From Proteinivorax tanatarense (lineage in GTDB: Bacteria > Bacillota > Proteinivoracia > Proteinivoracales > Proteinivoracaceae), in assembly GCF_040267685.1 (NCBI RefSeq), contig NZ_CP158367.1:1116001-1180000 (forward strand): a stretch of DNA of 64,000 bases. Direction: 5' to 3'. Made by a program: the position numbers and the translations under genes. Of the stretch, positions 51,347 through 60,122 are shown piece after piece (within the stretch, counting starts at the first letter, position 1; each line of letters starts with the position of its first letter). A model generated the notes under the pieces. It was not told where the DNA came from, did no database searches, and was given only the letters and a program-made list of their open reading frames with translations.

Positions 51347-52465
51347 ATGCTTGTAGGTGTACCTAAGGAGATTAAACCAAATGAAAGTAGAATTGCAATT
51401 ACTCCTGCTGGTGTAGTGAGTATGGTTAAAGCTGGACATGAAGTTATTATTGAAAATAATGGCGGATTGGGAAGTGGTTTTACAAACGAAGATTATGAAA
51501 AAGCCGGAGCAAAAATACTTCCAACAGCTAAAGAAGTTTGGACTAAGGCAGAAATGATTATGAAAGTTAAAGAACCTCTTGAGTCTGAATATGAATTATT
51601 CCAAGAAAATCAAATTTTATTTACCTACCTTCACTTAGCTGCAGAAAAACCATTAACAGAAGCTTTGATGAAGAAAAAGGTTGTTGCAATTGCTTATGAG
51701 ACAGTAGAAGAAGCTGATGGATCATTACCGCTACTAACTCCTATGAGTGAAGTGGCGGGCAGAATGGCCACCCAAATGGGATCAAGGTTTTTAGAAAAAC
51801 CCAATGGTGGCGCTGGAGTACTTATGGGTGGTGTGCCTGGAGTAAGACCAGCTGAAGTAACAGTTATTGGCGGCGGTGTAGTAGGAACTAATGCTGCTAA
51901 AATAGCTCATGGGATGGGAGCTAATGTAACTATTTTGGATATAGATGCTGAAAGGTTACGTTATTTAGATGATATTTTCCATGGAAACATTAACACATTA
52001 ATGTCTAACCCTCTAAATATCGAAGAATGCGCTAAAAGGTCTGATCTATTAATTGGTGGAGTGCTAATTCCGGGAGCAAAAGCCCCTAAGTTGGTAACTA
52101 AAGAAATGGTTAGTCAGATGAAAGAGGGTTCTGTTATAGTTGACGTTGCTATAGACCAAGGTGGTTCTATTGAAACCATCGATAGAGTTACAACTCATGC
52201 AAATCCAACTTATGTAGTTGATGGTGTTGTTCACTATTCAGTTGCTAATATGCCTGGAGCTGTTCCAAGAACTTCGACAATAGCGCTAACAAATGTTACT
52301 ATGCCTTATGCTGTTGCTATTGCAAGCAAAGGTTGGAGAAAAGCTATTGATGATGATGCAAGGTTAGTTCCAGGAGTTAATGTTGTTAATGGAAAACTTG
52401 TATATAAGCCTGTTGCCGATGGCTTAGACTTACCATATACTTCTTTAGAAGAAGCGATAAACTAA
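51347..52465 (+). CDS. ald: Alanine dehydrogenase
   Basis: A 372-residue NAD-dependent alanine dehydrogenase interconverting alanine with pyruvate and ammonia. Substrate residues lie in [17 protein letters not shown] at the N terminus and TYLHLAAEK near 94. The Rossmann motif [12 protein letters not shown] is near 174. A sigma-54 promoter and a dyad precede it. That suggests control by an enhancer-binding protein, perhaps the one encoded at 37007. A terminator follows. Confidence 0.95.
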   Translation: MLVGVPKEIKPNESRIAITPAGVVSMVKAGHEVIIENNGGLGSGFTNEDYEKAGAKILPTAKEVWTKAEMIMKVKEPLESEYELFQENQILFTYLHLAAEKPLTEALMKKKVVAIAYETVEEADGSLPLLTPMSEVAGRMATQMGSRFLEKPNGGAGVLMGGVPGVRPAEVTVIGGGVVGTNAAKIAHGMGANVTILDIDAERLRYLDDIFHGNINTLMSNPLNIEECAKRSDLLIGGVLIPGAKAPKLVTKEMVSQMKEGSVIVDVAIDQGGSIETIDRVTTHANPTYVVDGVVHYSVANMPGAVPRTSTIALTNVTMPYAVAIASKGWRKAIDDDARLVPGVNVVNGKLVYKPVADGLDLPYTSLEEAIN

Positions 52466-52471
52466 TAATTG

Positions 52472-52505
52472 AAACCACTCCGATAAATATTGGAGTGGTT
52501 TTTCA
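52472..52505 (+). terminator. Terminator after ald
   Basis: A 10-bp perfect stem (AAACCACTCC with GGAGTGGTTT) with a 10-nt loop and a T run. Confidence 0.88.
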
Positions 52506-52585
52506 TTACATGTGGTGTTTATAATTAGGATTATTATGAGTAACATGAGCCACAAAGAAAAAATACAGTCCTTTATACAAACAAA

Positions 52586-52608
52586 GAAAGGAGGCCAGCC
52601 CTCCTTTC
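52586..52608 (-). terminator. Terminator of rubrerythrin (- strand)
   Basis: A 9-bp stem (GAAAGGAGG with CCTCCTTTC) just past the rubrerythrin stop. On the - strand it continues into TTTGTTTG, a moderate T-tract. Confidence 0.65.
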
Positions 52609-52610
52609 AC

Positions 52611-53171
52611 TTAGTTTCCATATTTTTTGTACTTGTTTTCAGGTGCGCCACAAACTGGACATTTTTCTTTAGGATTGCCAGGATGAGTATGACCGCATAC
52701 ACCGCAAACATAAACTGAAGAATGTTGGTAATCTTTTTTCTCGTCAACCTTGTTTTTAGCTTCTAAAAATAAGTCTGCATGGCCCTTTTCTACTTCCCTT
52801 GCCCAATGAAAAGAACGTTTAGCTTCGTTTTCTTTTTGTTGTTCAGCAGTAGGGATAAATGTTGCATACATTTGATCGACCTCCCAAAGTTCTCCTTCCC
52901 GTGCAGCTTTAAGGTTTTCTGAAGTGCTAGCTGATCCAAAACCACCCATTGCCGGAACTAGTTGGTCACCGTGTATATTTTTGTGAACATTAAAATGATT
53001 TTGAGCATGGATTTTTTCAGAGTTTGCCACTGCTTCAAACAAGGTTGCTACATTTGGGAACCCATCCTTTCCTGCTACTTGGCCCCAGAAACTATATCTC
53101 ATATAAGCCTGACTTTCACCGGCGAATGCTGAGCGTAAATTGGCGGCAGTCATGTTATCATCTTTTACCAT
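52611..53171 (-). CDS. Rubrerythrin
   Basis: A 186-residue rubrerythrin. The N-terminal ferritin-like di-iron domain has FAGESQAYMRY near 16-26, EKIHAQNH near 52-59 and the paired EVEKGHADLF near 126. The C-terminal rubredoxin has CGVCG near 156 and CPVCGAP near 172. It reduces hydrogen peroxide in anaerobes. RBS AGAGGTGA on the - strand. An AT palindrome (53275-53288) lies in its upstream region, shared with the small divergent ORF. Confidence 0.95.
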   Translation of the reverse strand: MVKDDNMTAANLRSAFAGESQAYMRYSFWGQVAGKDGFPNVATLFEAVANSEKIHAQNHFNVHKNIHGDQLVPAMGGFGSASTSENLKAAREGELWEVDQMYATFIPTAEQQKENEAKRSFHWAREVEKGHADLFLEAKNKVDEKKDYQHSSVYVCGVCGHTHPGNPKEKCPVCGAPENKYKKYGN

Positions 53172-53274
53172 TTGTTAGTCACCTCTTTTACATATTTATT
53201 TAATTTTCCCCTTTTAAACGATTACTTATTCAACCTTAGAATGAAAATGTTTTTAAAACATAAATTTTAATAGG

Positions 53275-53288
53275 ATAATATATATTAT
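53275..53288. promoter_or_regulatory. AT-rich palindrome between divergent genes
   Basis: ATAATATATATTAT is a perfect 14-bp palindrome that supplies -10-like hexamers on both strands. It may also be a PerR/Fur-type operator, as rubrerythrin is often peroxide-regulated. The match to any operator consensus is only approximate. Confidence 0.35.
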
Positions 53289-53304
53289 AGGGGGGATGGT
53301 AAAA

Positions 53305-53499
53305 ATGAAAGTTATTTGCGTAAAGGTATCAACAAGAATTTTTTGGAACATGTTAGCTATTTTTTTTATTTGTGTCAACATGATAGTCTATCTTTATAAT
53401 CCAGTAGCGACACAAAGTGTTATGACTATTGTTGATAACGATAGTTTGATTTTAAGAGTGATTATACACTTGCAAAAATTTTACACAATAGGTTATTAA
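53305..53499 (+). CDS. Small single-pass membrane protein (possibly DUF4227/YqzK-like)
   Basis: A 64-residue protein with one hydrophobic helix (about 13-33) and a C terminus ending IIHLQKFYTIGY. ATG 53305 is chosen because a GGGGGG site overlaps the earlier in-frame ATG (53296). Small single-pass proteins of the DUF4227/YqzK family lie upstream of xerD in Bacilli and end with a similar LxxFYxxGE. The resemblance is faint, and the ATP-grasp gene intervenes before xerD. Confidence 0.5.
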   Translation: MKVICVKVSTRIFWNMLAIFFICVNMIVYLYNPVATQSVMTIVDNDSLILRVIIHLQKFYTIGY

Positions 53500-53593
53500 T
53501 GTTTCTGTTTAAAGCAGGAAATATCTTTTTGACATTGAATATTATAAAGGTGTATTATGTAGTTAGGGTGTTGAAAGTAAGGAGAGATTTAAG

Positions 53594-54787
53594 TTGGATA
53601 CAGACAAAAAAAATAGTGCAGTTATTCTAGGTTCTAATTATTACATAGCATTAAATGCAATGCGGGCTTTAGGAAAAAAAGGAATTAAAGTTATTGGTGT
53701 TGATTATAACAAAAAGGATGCCTATGCCTTATCTTCTAAATATTGCTCGGAAGAGTTAATATTACCTCATTATAAATACAAAAAAAATGAATTTATTGAA
53801 GGTCTTATAGATTTTGCAAAGGAAGAACATTCTAAACCTGTTCTGATACCATGTGCCGACCCCTATGTGGAAGTTATAGATGAGTTTAGAGATGAACTTC
53901 TAAAATATTATTTACTACCACCTATAGAAAAGGGGTTAACTGTCAACCTTTTAAATAAAGATTCATTACATGATATAGCAAGAGAACATGATGTTAAGGT
54001 GCCAGAAATAATTTGGCTTAAAGATAATGATATATTAAGAGAAGTTGAAAAAAAGTTTGGGTACCCTTGTTTACTTAAACCTGCAAACTCCCATCAATTT
54101 GTTGAAACCTTTAGACAAAAAATGTTTATAGCAAATAATAAAGAAGAACTAGATGAAGCGATTAAAAAAGTTGAAGAAAAAGGGATTGAAGCGTTTGTTC
54201 AGAGAATAATTCCAGGTCCTGATAGTAATATGCATACATTCGATTGCTATATAGATACCAGTGGAGAAGTTTCTCACTATACAACATGTCAAAAAAAGAG
54301 ACAGTATCCCATAAATTATGGGGCTTCTGTTTACACAGGTCAAAAATATTTTCCAGAACTTTACGATATTGGAGCAAGCTTTTTAAAAGAAATTGGCTAC
54401 AGAGGTTTTGCAGAAATTGAATTTAAAAAAGATGAAGAAAGCAAAGATTTTTATCTAATAGAAGTAAATGTTCGATTAACAAACTTTGACGTATTGCTAC
54501 AAAAAATTGACTTAAATATGCCTTATATTATGTACAAAGATTTGGTGGGGGAACCACTAAAACCTAAGGCAATAAAAGATGATACAAATGTTCACTTTTG
54601 GTATGCATATGAAGATATTTTGGCTATAAGGAATTATCTAAAAACAGGTCAACTATCTTTAAAAGACATATTGGTTTCTTTAAAACACAGGAAAGCCTAT
54701 GCAATATGGAGTGTTAAAGATCCTATTCCTTTTATAAAGTTTAGTCAGAAGATTTTTAAAAAGGTTATTAACAAAATAAAAAAGTAA
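53594..54787 (+). CDS. ATP-grasp carboxylate-amine ligase
   Basis: A 397-residue ATP-grasp enzyme. An N-terminal pre-ATP-grasp domain (SAVILGSNYYIALNAMRALG near 8-27, VIGVDYN near 33) precedes the ATP-grasp core with GYPCLLKPANSHQF near 157 and the metal ligands in FYLIEVNVRLTNFD near 290-303. The closest resemblance is to D-aspartate ligase-like or CarB-like enzymes joining an amine to a carboxylate. The substrate is unknown. TTG start behind AAGGAGAG. Confidence 0.8.
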   Translation: MDTDKKNSAVILGSNYYIALNAMRALGKKGIKVIGVDYNKKDAYALSSKYCSEELILPHYKYKKNEFIEGLIDFAKEEHSKPVLIPCADPYVEVIDEFRDELLKYYLLPPIEKGLTVNLLNKDSLHDIAREHDVKVPEIIWLKDNDILREVEKKFGYPCLLKPANSHQFVETFRQKMFIANNKEELDEAIKKVEEKGIEAFVQRIIPGPDSNMHTFDCYIDTSGEVSHYTTCQKKRQYPINYGASVYTGQKYFPELYDIGASFLKEIGYRGFAEIEFKKDEESKDFYLIEVNVRLTNFDVLLQKIDLNMPYIMYKDLVGEPLKPKAIKDDTNVHFWYAYEDILAIRNYLKTGQLSLKDILVSLKHRKAYAIWSVKDPIPFIKFSQKIFKKVINKIKK

Positions 54788-54807
54788 ATTAGTATAGGGG
54801 GGGTATA

Positions 54808-55695
54808 ATGAAAGAACAAGTAGCTGATTATTTAGATTATCTAAAGGTGGAAAGAGGCTTAGCAGACAATACTTTAGAAAGCTATAAAAGGGATTTAAAC
54901 AAGTTTATGACTTTTTTAAATAAACAAGGTTTCTCATGTTGGAAAGATATAACGAGGCAGCAAATCATAAGTTATCTTTTAGAACTTCAAACCTTGGGGA
55001 TGGCTTCGTCTACTGTTTCAAGAAACTTAGCTTCAATTAGATCTTTTTTTAGTTATTTGAACTTTGAGAACTTGTTACAAAAAGACCCTGCTTCTGATCT
55101 AGATTCACCAAAGATAGATAAAAAACTGCCTAAGGTTATCTCTACAGAAGAAGTTGAAACTCTTCTTAATCAACCAGATTTGAATGATAAATCTGGAATT
55201 CGAGATAAGGCAATGCTGGAGCTATTGTATGCCACAGGGTTGAGGGTATCTGAAATGATTGCCCTTGATATAAATGATGTAAATTTAGACTTAGGTTTTT
55301 TAAAATGTTTTGGGAAAGGATCTAAAGAGAGAATAGTGCCCCTTGGTAAGCTGTCAATAGAATATTTAAAGATGTACATAGAGAATTCAAGGGGGAAGCT
55401 TATAAAGAATATAAACCAACAAGCACTTTTTGTTAACTTTCATGGCAATAGGTTAACACGACAAGGCTTTTGGAAAATATTAAAAAAGTATTCTAAACAA
55501 GGGGATATACATGCTGATATAACACCCCATACTTTGCGACATTCTTTTGCAACTCACCTTTTGGAAAATGGTGCAGACCTTCGTTCGGTGCAAGAAATGT
55601 TGGGTCATGCAGACATTTCAACAACTCAAGTTTATACCCATGTTACACAAAAGAGACTAAAGCAAGTGCATAAAGAATTTCACCCTAGAGCTTAG
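54808..55695 (+). CDS. xerD: Site-specific tyrosine recombinase XerD
   Basis: A 295-residue tyrosine recombinase resolving chromosome dimers at dif. It has an N-terminal SAM-like core-binding domain. The catalytic domain has Arg in LYATGLRVSEM near 146, HTLRHSFATHLLENGADLR with the HxxR near 241, and LGHADISTTQVYTH with the Tyr nucleophile near 276. No transposon context is seen, and deoB/pnp follow, as is usual for xerD in Firmicutes. RBS GGGGGG. Confidence 0.94.
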   Translation: MKEQVADYLDYLKVERGLADNTLESYKRDLNKFMTFLNKQGFSCWKDITRQQIISYLLELQTLGMASSTVSRNLASIRSFFSYLNFENLLQKDPASDLDSPKIDKKLPKVISTEEVETLLNQPDLNDKSGIRDKAMLELLYATGLRVSEMIALDINDVNLDLGFLKCFGKGSKERIVPLGKLSIEYLKMYIENSRGKLIKNINQQALFVNFHGNRLTRQGFWKILKKYSKQGDIHADITPHTLRHSFATHLLENGADLRSVQEMLGHADISTTQVYTHVTQKRLKQVHKEFHPRA

Positions 55696-55707
55696 TCTCT
55701 TTTTTTA
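55651..55707 (+). terminator. Terminator overlapping the end of xerD
   Basis: AGAGACTAA inside the xerD coding region (from 55652) pairs with TTAGTCTCT at 55692-55700 around the stop codon, with a ~31-nt loop and a run of T residues. Confidence 0.5.
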
Positions 55708-55751
55708 TAAGAAGATGTAAGACGTCTACAAACCTAAAAGGAGGAAAAAAT

Positions 55752-56915
55752 ATGAAGAAAATAAATAGGGCAATATTAATAGTGCTGGATAGCGTTGGTA
55801 TTGGAGCTTTACCTGACGCTGATCAATACAATGATGAGGGGGCAAATACTCTAGCTAATATTGCGAAAGAAGTTGGAGGTCTAAATGTACCCACGCTAGA
55901 GAAACTAGGGCTAGGAAACATCCATCCTATACAAGGAGTTAAAGAACAAAAGCATCCATTAGCATCTTATGGAAAAATGGATGAAAAGTCTCCTGGTAAA
56001 GACACAACTACAGGGCATTGGGAGATGGCTGGTGTAGTGTTGAAGCATCCATTCCCTGTGTACCCTGATGGTTTTCCGCAAGAGATTATAGGAGAGTTTG
56101 AAGAAAAAATAGGGACAAAGACCTTAGGAAATAAAGTGGCTTCAGGAACAAAAATTATCGAAGAATTAGGGGCTGAGCATCAGAAAACAGGCTATCCTAT
56201 TGTTTATACTTCCGCAGACAGTGTTTTTCAAATAGCAGCTCATGAAGAGGTTATTCCTTTAGAGAAACTTTATGATATGTGTGCTATTGCTCGTAAAATG
56301 CTTCAGGGTAAACATGGCGTTGGGAGGGTTATAGCAAGACCCTTTATCGGGAAAAATGGAGAGTTTCAAAGGACAGCAAATAGAAAGGATTATTCTTTGG
56401 TGCCACCTGAAGAGACTGTTTTACAGACCCTTCAAAGTCATGGAAAAGAAGTTATAGGAATAGGTAAGATAAATGACATTTATGCTGGGTTGGGGATAAC
56501 TAAATCCTATAAATCAAAATCTAATTCTGAAGGATTAGAAATAACCTTAGACAAAATTAAAGAAAACAACAGTGGGCTAATCATGTTAAACTTAGTTGAC
56601 TTTGATATGTTGTATGGACATAGAAATGATGTGAAAGGATATGCAAAAGCTTTAGAAGAGGCTGATGGAATGATTAATGACCTTATTGCATATCTTAAGG
56701 AAGATGATTTGCTAATTTTAACTGCTGATCACGGATGTGATCCCACCCATCAAGGAACAGATCATACAAGGGAATATGCACCGTTGCTGGTATATGGAAA
56801 AAATCATGTTCCTAAGGATCTAGGAGTTAGAGAAGGATTTACAGATGTCGCTCAAACGCTATCAGAAATTTTTTCTTTAGAAAAAGATTTCTCTGGAAAT
56901 AGTATATTAGATTAA
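55752..56915 (+). CDS. deoB: Phosphopentomutase
   Basis: A 387-residue alkaline-phosphatase-superfamily enzyme converting (deoxy)ribose 1-phosphate to 5-phosphate. Metal and phosphoacceptor motifs are VLDSVGIGALPDA near 9-21, GKDTTTGHWEM near 83-93 and TADHGCDPTHQGTDHTRE near 325-342. It heads the nucleoside salvage run deoB-pnp-pnp-pdp. RBS AAAGGAGG. Confidence 0.96.
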   Translation: MKKINRAILIVLDSVGIGALPDADQYNDEGANTLANIAKEVGGLNVPTLEKLGLGNIHPIQGVKEQKHPLASYGKMDEKSPGKDTTTGHWEMAGVVLKHPFPVYPDGFPQEIIGEFEEKIGTKTLGNKVASGTKIIEELGAEHQKTGYPIVYTSADSVFQIAAHEEVIPLEKLYDMCAIARKMLQGKHGVGRVIARPFIGKNGEFQRTANRKDYSLVPPEETVLQTLQSHGKEVIGIGKINDIYAGLGITKSYKSKSNSEGLEITLDKIKENNSGLIMLNLVDFDMLYGHRNDVKGYAKALEEADGMINDLIAYLKEDDLLILTADHGCDPTHQGTDHTREYAPLLVYGKNHVPKDLGVREGFTDVAQTLSEIFSLEKDFSGNSILD

Positions 56916-56928
56916 GGGAGATGATGTT

Positions 56929-57747
56929 ATGGAGGAAATGGTGAAGTTACAACAAGCAAAACAATTTATAGCTGATAAGATTGATTTTGTTCCTGAAGTC
57001 GGGCTGATCTTAGGGTCTGGGCTAGGAGTACTAGCGGAGGAAATAGAGGAATCGGTAAAAATTCCTTACTCAGAAATTCCCAACTTTCCTGTTTCTACAG
57101 TTAGTGGACATGCGGGGCAATTAGTTTTAGGTCGGTTAGGAGGAAAAAATGTAATTGCAATGCAGGGAAGGTTCCATTTTTATGAAGGTTACAGACAACA
57201 AGAACTTACATTACCTGTTAGAGTTATGCGCCTTTTGGGAACCGAAAAAGTTATAATTACTAATGCAGCTGGTGGGGTTAATAAGGATTTTAAAGTAGGA
57301 CAACTTATGCTAATTGAAGATCATATTAACCTAACAGGAAGCAACCCGCTAATTGGAAAAAATTTAGATCACCTAGGACCTAGGTTTCCTGATATGTCAC
57401 AAGCATACAATCCTGAGCTCAAAAAAATAGCTGACGATGCAGCTCAGAAGCTAGATATTAACCTCAGAAAGGGCGTTTATGCAGGCTTTTCAGGTCCAAA
57501 TTATGAAACGCCTTCAGAAATTAAAATGTGTCGCAAATTAGGTGCAGATGCAGCTGGCATGTCAACAGTTCCTGAAGTAACAGTTGCCGTTCATTGTGGT
57601 ATGGAGGTTTTGGGCATATCATGCATAACTAATATGGCTGCAGGAATATTAGATGTAAAACTTGATCACAAAGAGGTGATTGAAGTTACTCAAAAAGTAA
57701 GAAAAGATTTTATTAAGTTGGTAAAAGAAATTTTAAATCAAATGTAA
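56929..57747 (+). CDS. punA: Purine-nucleoside phosphorylase (inosine/guanosine type)
   Basis: A 272-residue trimeric-type PNP that splits purine nucleosides with phosphate. Conserved elements are LGSGLG near 28-33, SGHAGQ near 59-64, TNAAGG near 111 and GPNYET with Glu193. ITNMAAG carries Asn235. The Glu and Asn are the 6-oxopurine-recognising pair (Glu201/Asn243 in the mammalian enzyme), so inosine and guanosine are the expected substrates. It lies 13 bp after deoB and 11 bp before its paralogue. Confidence 0.94.
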   Translation: MEEMVKLQQAKQFIADKIDFVPEVGLILGSGLGVLAEEIEESVKIPYSEIPNFPVSTVSGHAGQLVLGRLGGKNVIAMQGRFHFYEGYRQQELTLPVRVMRLLGTEKVIITNAAGGVNKDFKVGQLMLIEDHINLTGSNPLIGKNLDHLGPRFPDMSQAYNPELKKIADDAAQKLDINLRKGVYAGFSGPNYETPSEIKMCRKLGADAAGMSTVPEVTVAVHCGMEVLGISCITNMAAGILDVKLDHKEVIEVTQKVRKDFIKLVKEILNQM

Positions 57748-57758
57748 GGAGGGGTACT

Positions 57759-58583
57759 ATGAATTTATTAGAAAGAATAAGTGAAGCGGGGAGATTTATT
57801 AAATCTAAAACCAACTATACTCCTGAAGTGGGACTAATATTAGGATCTGGGTTAGGAAAGTTAGCTGATGAAATTCAAAACTCTGTTAAAATAAAATATA
57901 CTGATATTCCTTACTTTCCTCAATCAACTGTTGAGGGCCATGCTGGACAGTTAATAATTGGGAAGCTTGAAGGGAAGGTTGTTGTTGCCTTACAAGGAAG
58001 ATTTCACTACTATGAAGGTTATACAATGCAAGAAGTTACATTTCCTGTTTATGTAATGAAAGAACTTGGGATTCAAGTACTAGTAGCAACTAATGCATGT
58101 GGGGGGTTAAGTGAAAAATTTTCTGCTGGAGATTTGATGGTTATCGAAGATCATATTAACACCTATTGGACTAACCCGTTAATAGGTTCTAACTTTGAAC
58201 AGCTTGGGCCAAGATTCCCGGATATGTCCGAGGCATACAATAAAGATTTTATAAAACTTTTAGAGAAAGTTGCTGATAGCCAAGGAGTTAACATACAAAA
58301 AGGTGTTTATGCACCTATAACTGGCCCTAGTTATTCAACGAAGGCAGAGTTAAAAATGTTAATTACTTTAGGGGCTGATACTGTTGGCATGTCAACTGTA
58401 CCTGAAGTTATAGTTGCCAATTATTTAGGGTTAAAAGTGTTGGGGATATCCTGTATAACAGATATGGCTATACCCGATAATTTACATCCCCCGACCCATG
58501 AACAAGTAGTTAAAATAGCAACTGAAACAAGACCAAAATTTATTGATCTTGTTAAAGGTTGGCTAAAGGAGGTGAAGATATAG
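57759..58583 (+). CDS. Purine-nucleoside/MTA phosphorylase-like paralogue
   Basis: A 274-residue paralogue that aligns with the previous PNP end to end and keeps the phosphate and ribose motifs (LGSGLG, EGHAGQ, TNACGG). At the base site the 6-oxopurine Glu is Ser193 (GPSYST) and the Asn is Asp235 (ITDMAIPD). These changes resemble methylthioadenosine phosphorylase (GPxxST, ATDxD) and favour 6-aminopurines. It is therefore probably an adenosine- or MTA-type phosphorylase; the specificity is inferred from residues only. RBS GGAGGGG. Confidence 0.85.
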   Translation: MNLLERISEAGRFIKSKTNYTPEVGLILGSGLGKLADEIQNSVKIKYTDIPYFPQSTVEGHAGQLIIGKLEGKVVVALQGRFHYYEGYTMQEVTFPVYVMKELGIQVLVATNACGGLSEKFSAGDLMVIEDHINTYWTNPLIGSNFEQLGPRFPDMSEAYNKDFIKLLEKVADSQGVNIQKGVYAPITGPSYSTKAELKMLITLGADTVGMSTVPEVIVANYLGLKVLGISCITDMAIPDNLHPPTHEQVVKIATETRPKFIDLVKGWLKEVKI

Positions 58584-59905
58584 TGCGTGCTTATGATATA
58601 ATTTATAAAAAAAGGCAAGGGTTAGAGTTAACCAAGGCTGAGATTGAATTTTTAATATCAGGCTATAATAACGGAGAAATTCCTGACTACCAAATTTCCG
58701 CATTCGCTATGGCCGTTTTTTTTCAAGGGATGACCTCTAGAGAAACTGCGGACTTGACTGAAAGTATTATAAACTCTGGCGATAAAATAGATTTTTCTAA
58801 AATAGAGGGGATTAAAGTAGATAAGCATTCTACTGGCGGAGTTGGTGATACCGTTAGTTTGATTATTGCTCCTATTATTGCATATTTTGGCGCACCTTTT
58901 GCTAAAATGTCTGGTAGGGGGTTAGGTCATACAGGAGGCACTCTAGATAAACTAGAATCTATTGAGGGGTTTAATATTAACCTTACAAGCAAAGAGTTTA
59001 TAGAAAAGGTAAATAAAAATAAAGTAGCTGTTATGGGTCAAACTGCTAAACTAGCTCCTGCTGATGGTAAACTGTATAGCTTAAGAGATGTGACAGCGAC
59101 AGTTGATAGCGTCCCTTTAATTGCAAGTTCTATAATGAGCAAAAAGCTGGCCGCTGGAGCTGATGGAATAGTGCTAGATGTTAAAACAGGTGACGGTGCT
59201 TTTATGAAGTCAATTGACGACTCATTTAAGTTGGCGGAAGAAATGGTTGACATTGGAAATCACTTGGATAAAGAAACCATTGCTCTAGTGACCAACATGA
59301 ACCAACCTTTAGGTGAAGCTATTGGAAATTCCCTTGAAGTTATTGAAGCATTTGAAACTTTAAAGGGGAGGGGGCCAAAAGACTTAACTGATCTCTGTAT
59401 TACTGTAGCAGGGCATATGCTGGTAATTGCAAAGATTTTTGATAACAATAAATTAGCAGAGAATGAAGTAAGAGAAGTTATAGAAAAGGGAAAATCATTA
59501 GATAAGATGAAAGAATTTATTGCAGGGCAAGGTGGAAATTCTAGGGTTGTCGATAACTATGACTTGTTACCTGTAGCCCAATATAAGCATCAATTAGAAA
59601 GCCCTGCAGAAGGGTATATATCAAAAATTGAAGCAGAAGAACTGGGTAAAATAGCCATGATGTTGGGAGCAGGACGAGCAGTTATAACTGACTCTATTGA
59701 TCACAGTGTTGGTATAAAAGTTCATAAAAAGCAAGGAGATAGAATTAAAAAAGGTGAACATATAGCTACAATTTATTCTAATGAAGACAAATTAAACTCA
59801 AATATTGAAAAAAGAACTATCGATAGCTTTCACGTTACTCCTACCAAAGTGGAAAAAGAGCCATTGATTTATGGAGTTGTAACTAAAGAAGGTATAAAAA
59901 AATAG
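58583..59905 (+). CDS. pdp: Pyrimidine-nucleoside phosphorylase
   Basis: A ~440-residue thymidine/uridine phosphorylase, glycosyltransferase family 3-like. It has DIIYKKRQGLELTKAEI near 4-20, KHSTGGVGDT near 79-88, SGRGLGHTGGTLDKLE near 110-125 and a KTGDGAFM segment. GTG 58583 is chosen: it shares a base with the stop of the upstream gene and lies behind AAAGGAGGTGA. The frame-opening TTG at 58559 precedes that site. It ends the salvage operon. Confidence 0.95.
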   Translation: MRAYDIIYKKRQGLELTKAEIEFLISGYNNGEIPDYQISAFAMAVFFQGMTSRETADLTESIINSGDKIDFSKIEGIKVDKHSTGGVGDTVSLIIAPIIAYFGAPFAKMSGRGLGHTGGTLDKLESIEGFNINLTSKEFIEKVNKNKVAVMGQTAKLAPADGKLYSLRDVTATVDSVPLIASSIMSKKLAAGADGIVLDVKTGDGAFMKSIDDSFKLAEEMVDIGNHLDKETIALVTNMNQPLGEAIGNSLEVIEAFETLKGRGPKDLTDLCITVAGHMLVIAKIFDNNKLAENEVREVIEKGKSLDKMKEFIAGQGGNSRVVDNYDLLPVAQYKHQLESPAEGYISKIEAEELGKIAMMLGAGRAVITDSIDHSVGIKVHKKQGDRIKKGEHIATIYSNEDKLNSNIEKRTIDSFHVTPTKVEKEPLIYGVVTKEGIKK

Positions 59906-59912
59906 CATAATT

Positions 59913-59949
59913 CCTCTCTAACGGTATAAGAGTTAGGGGGGATTTTTTT
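59913..59949 (+). terminator. Terminator after the nucleoside salvage operon
   Basis: CCTCTCTAAC pairs with GTTAGGGGGG through G-T wobbles, with a 9-nt loop, followed by a T run. Confidence 0.75.
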
Positions 59950-60122
59950 ATACATCGCCTCAAAACTCAACAGTTACATATTGGTTGAACTAAAAAACAG
60001 CAGGGGAGGGGTGCAAACTTTGACTGATTATGGTCCACTTTATTTAAATAATTTTTCATGGATTTTTTTAAATAAATTGAGGAAATATAATAGTGATATT
60101 GAGTATAGGAGGCAAATTTTTT

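Noticed and set aside
52512..52718. 68-codon + strand ORF antisense to rubrerythrin
   Set aside because: It overlaps the terminator and the well-supported rubrerythrin gene on the other strand and lacks a ribosome binding site.
54808..55695. Integrase of a mobile element
   Set aside because: The recombinase is a standard XerD in its usual place next to deoB and pnp, with no attachment repeats or element genes around it.
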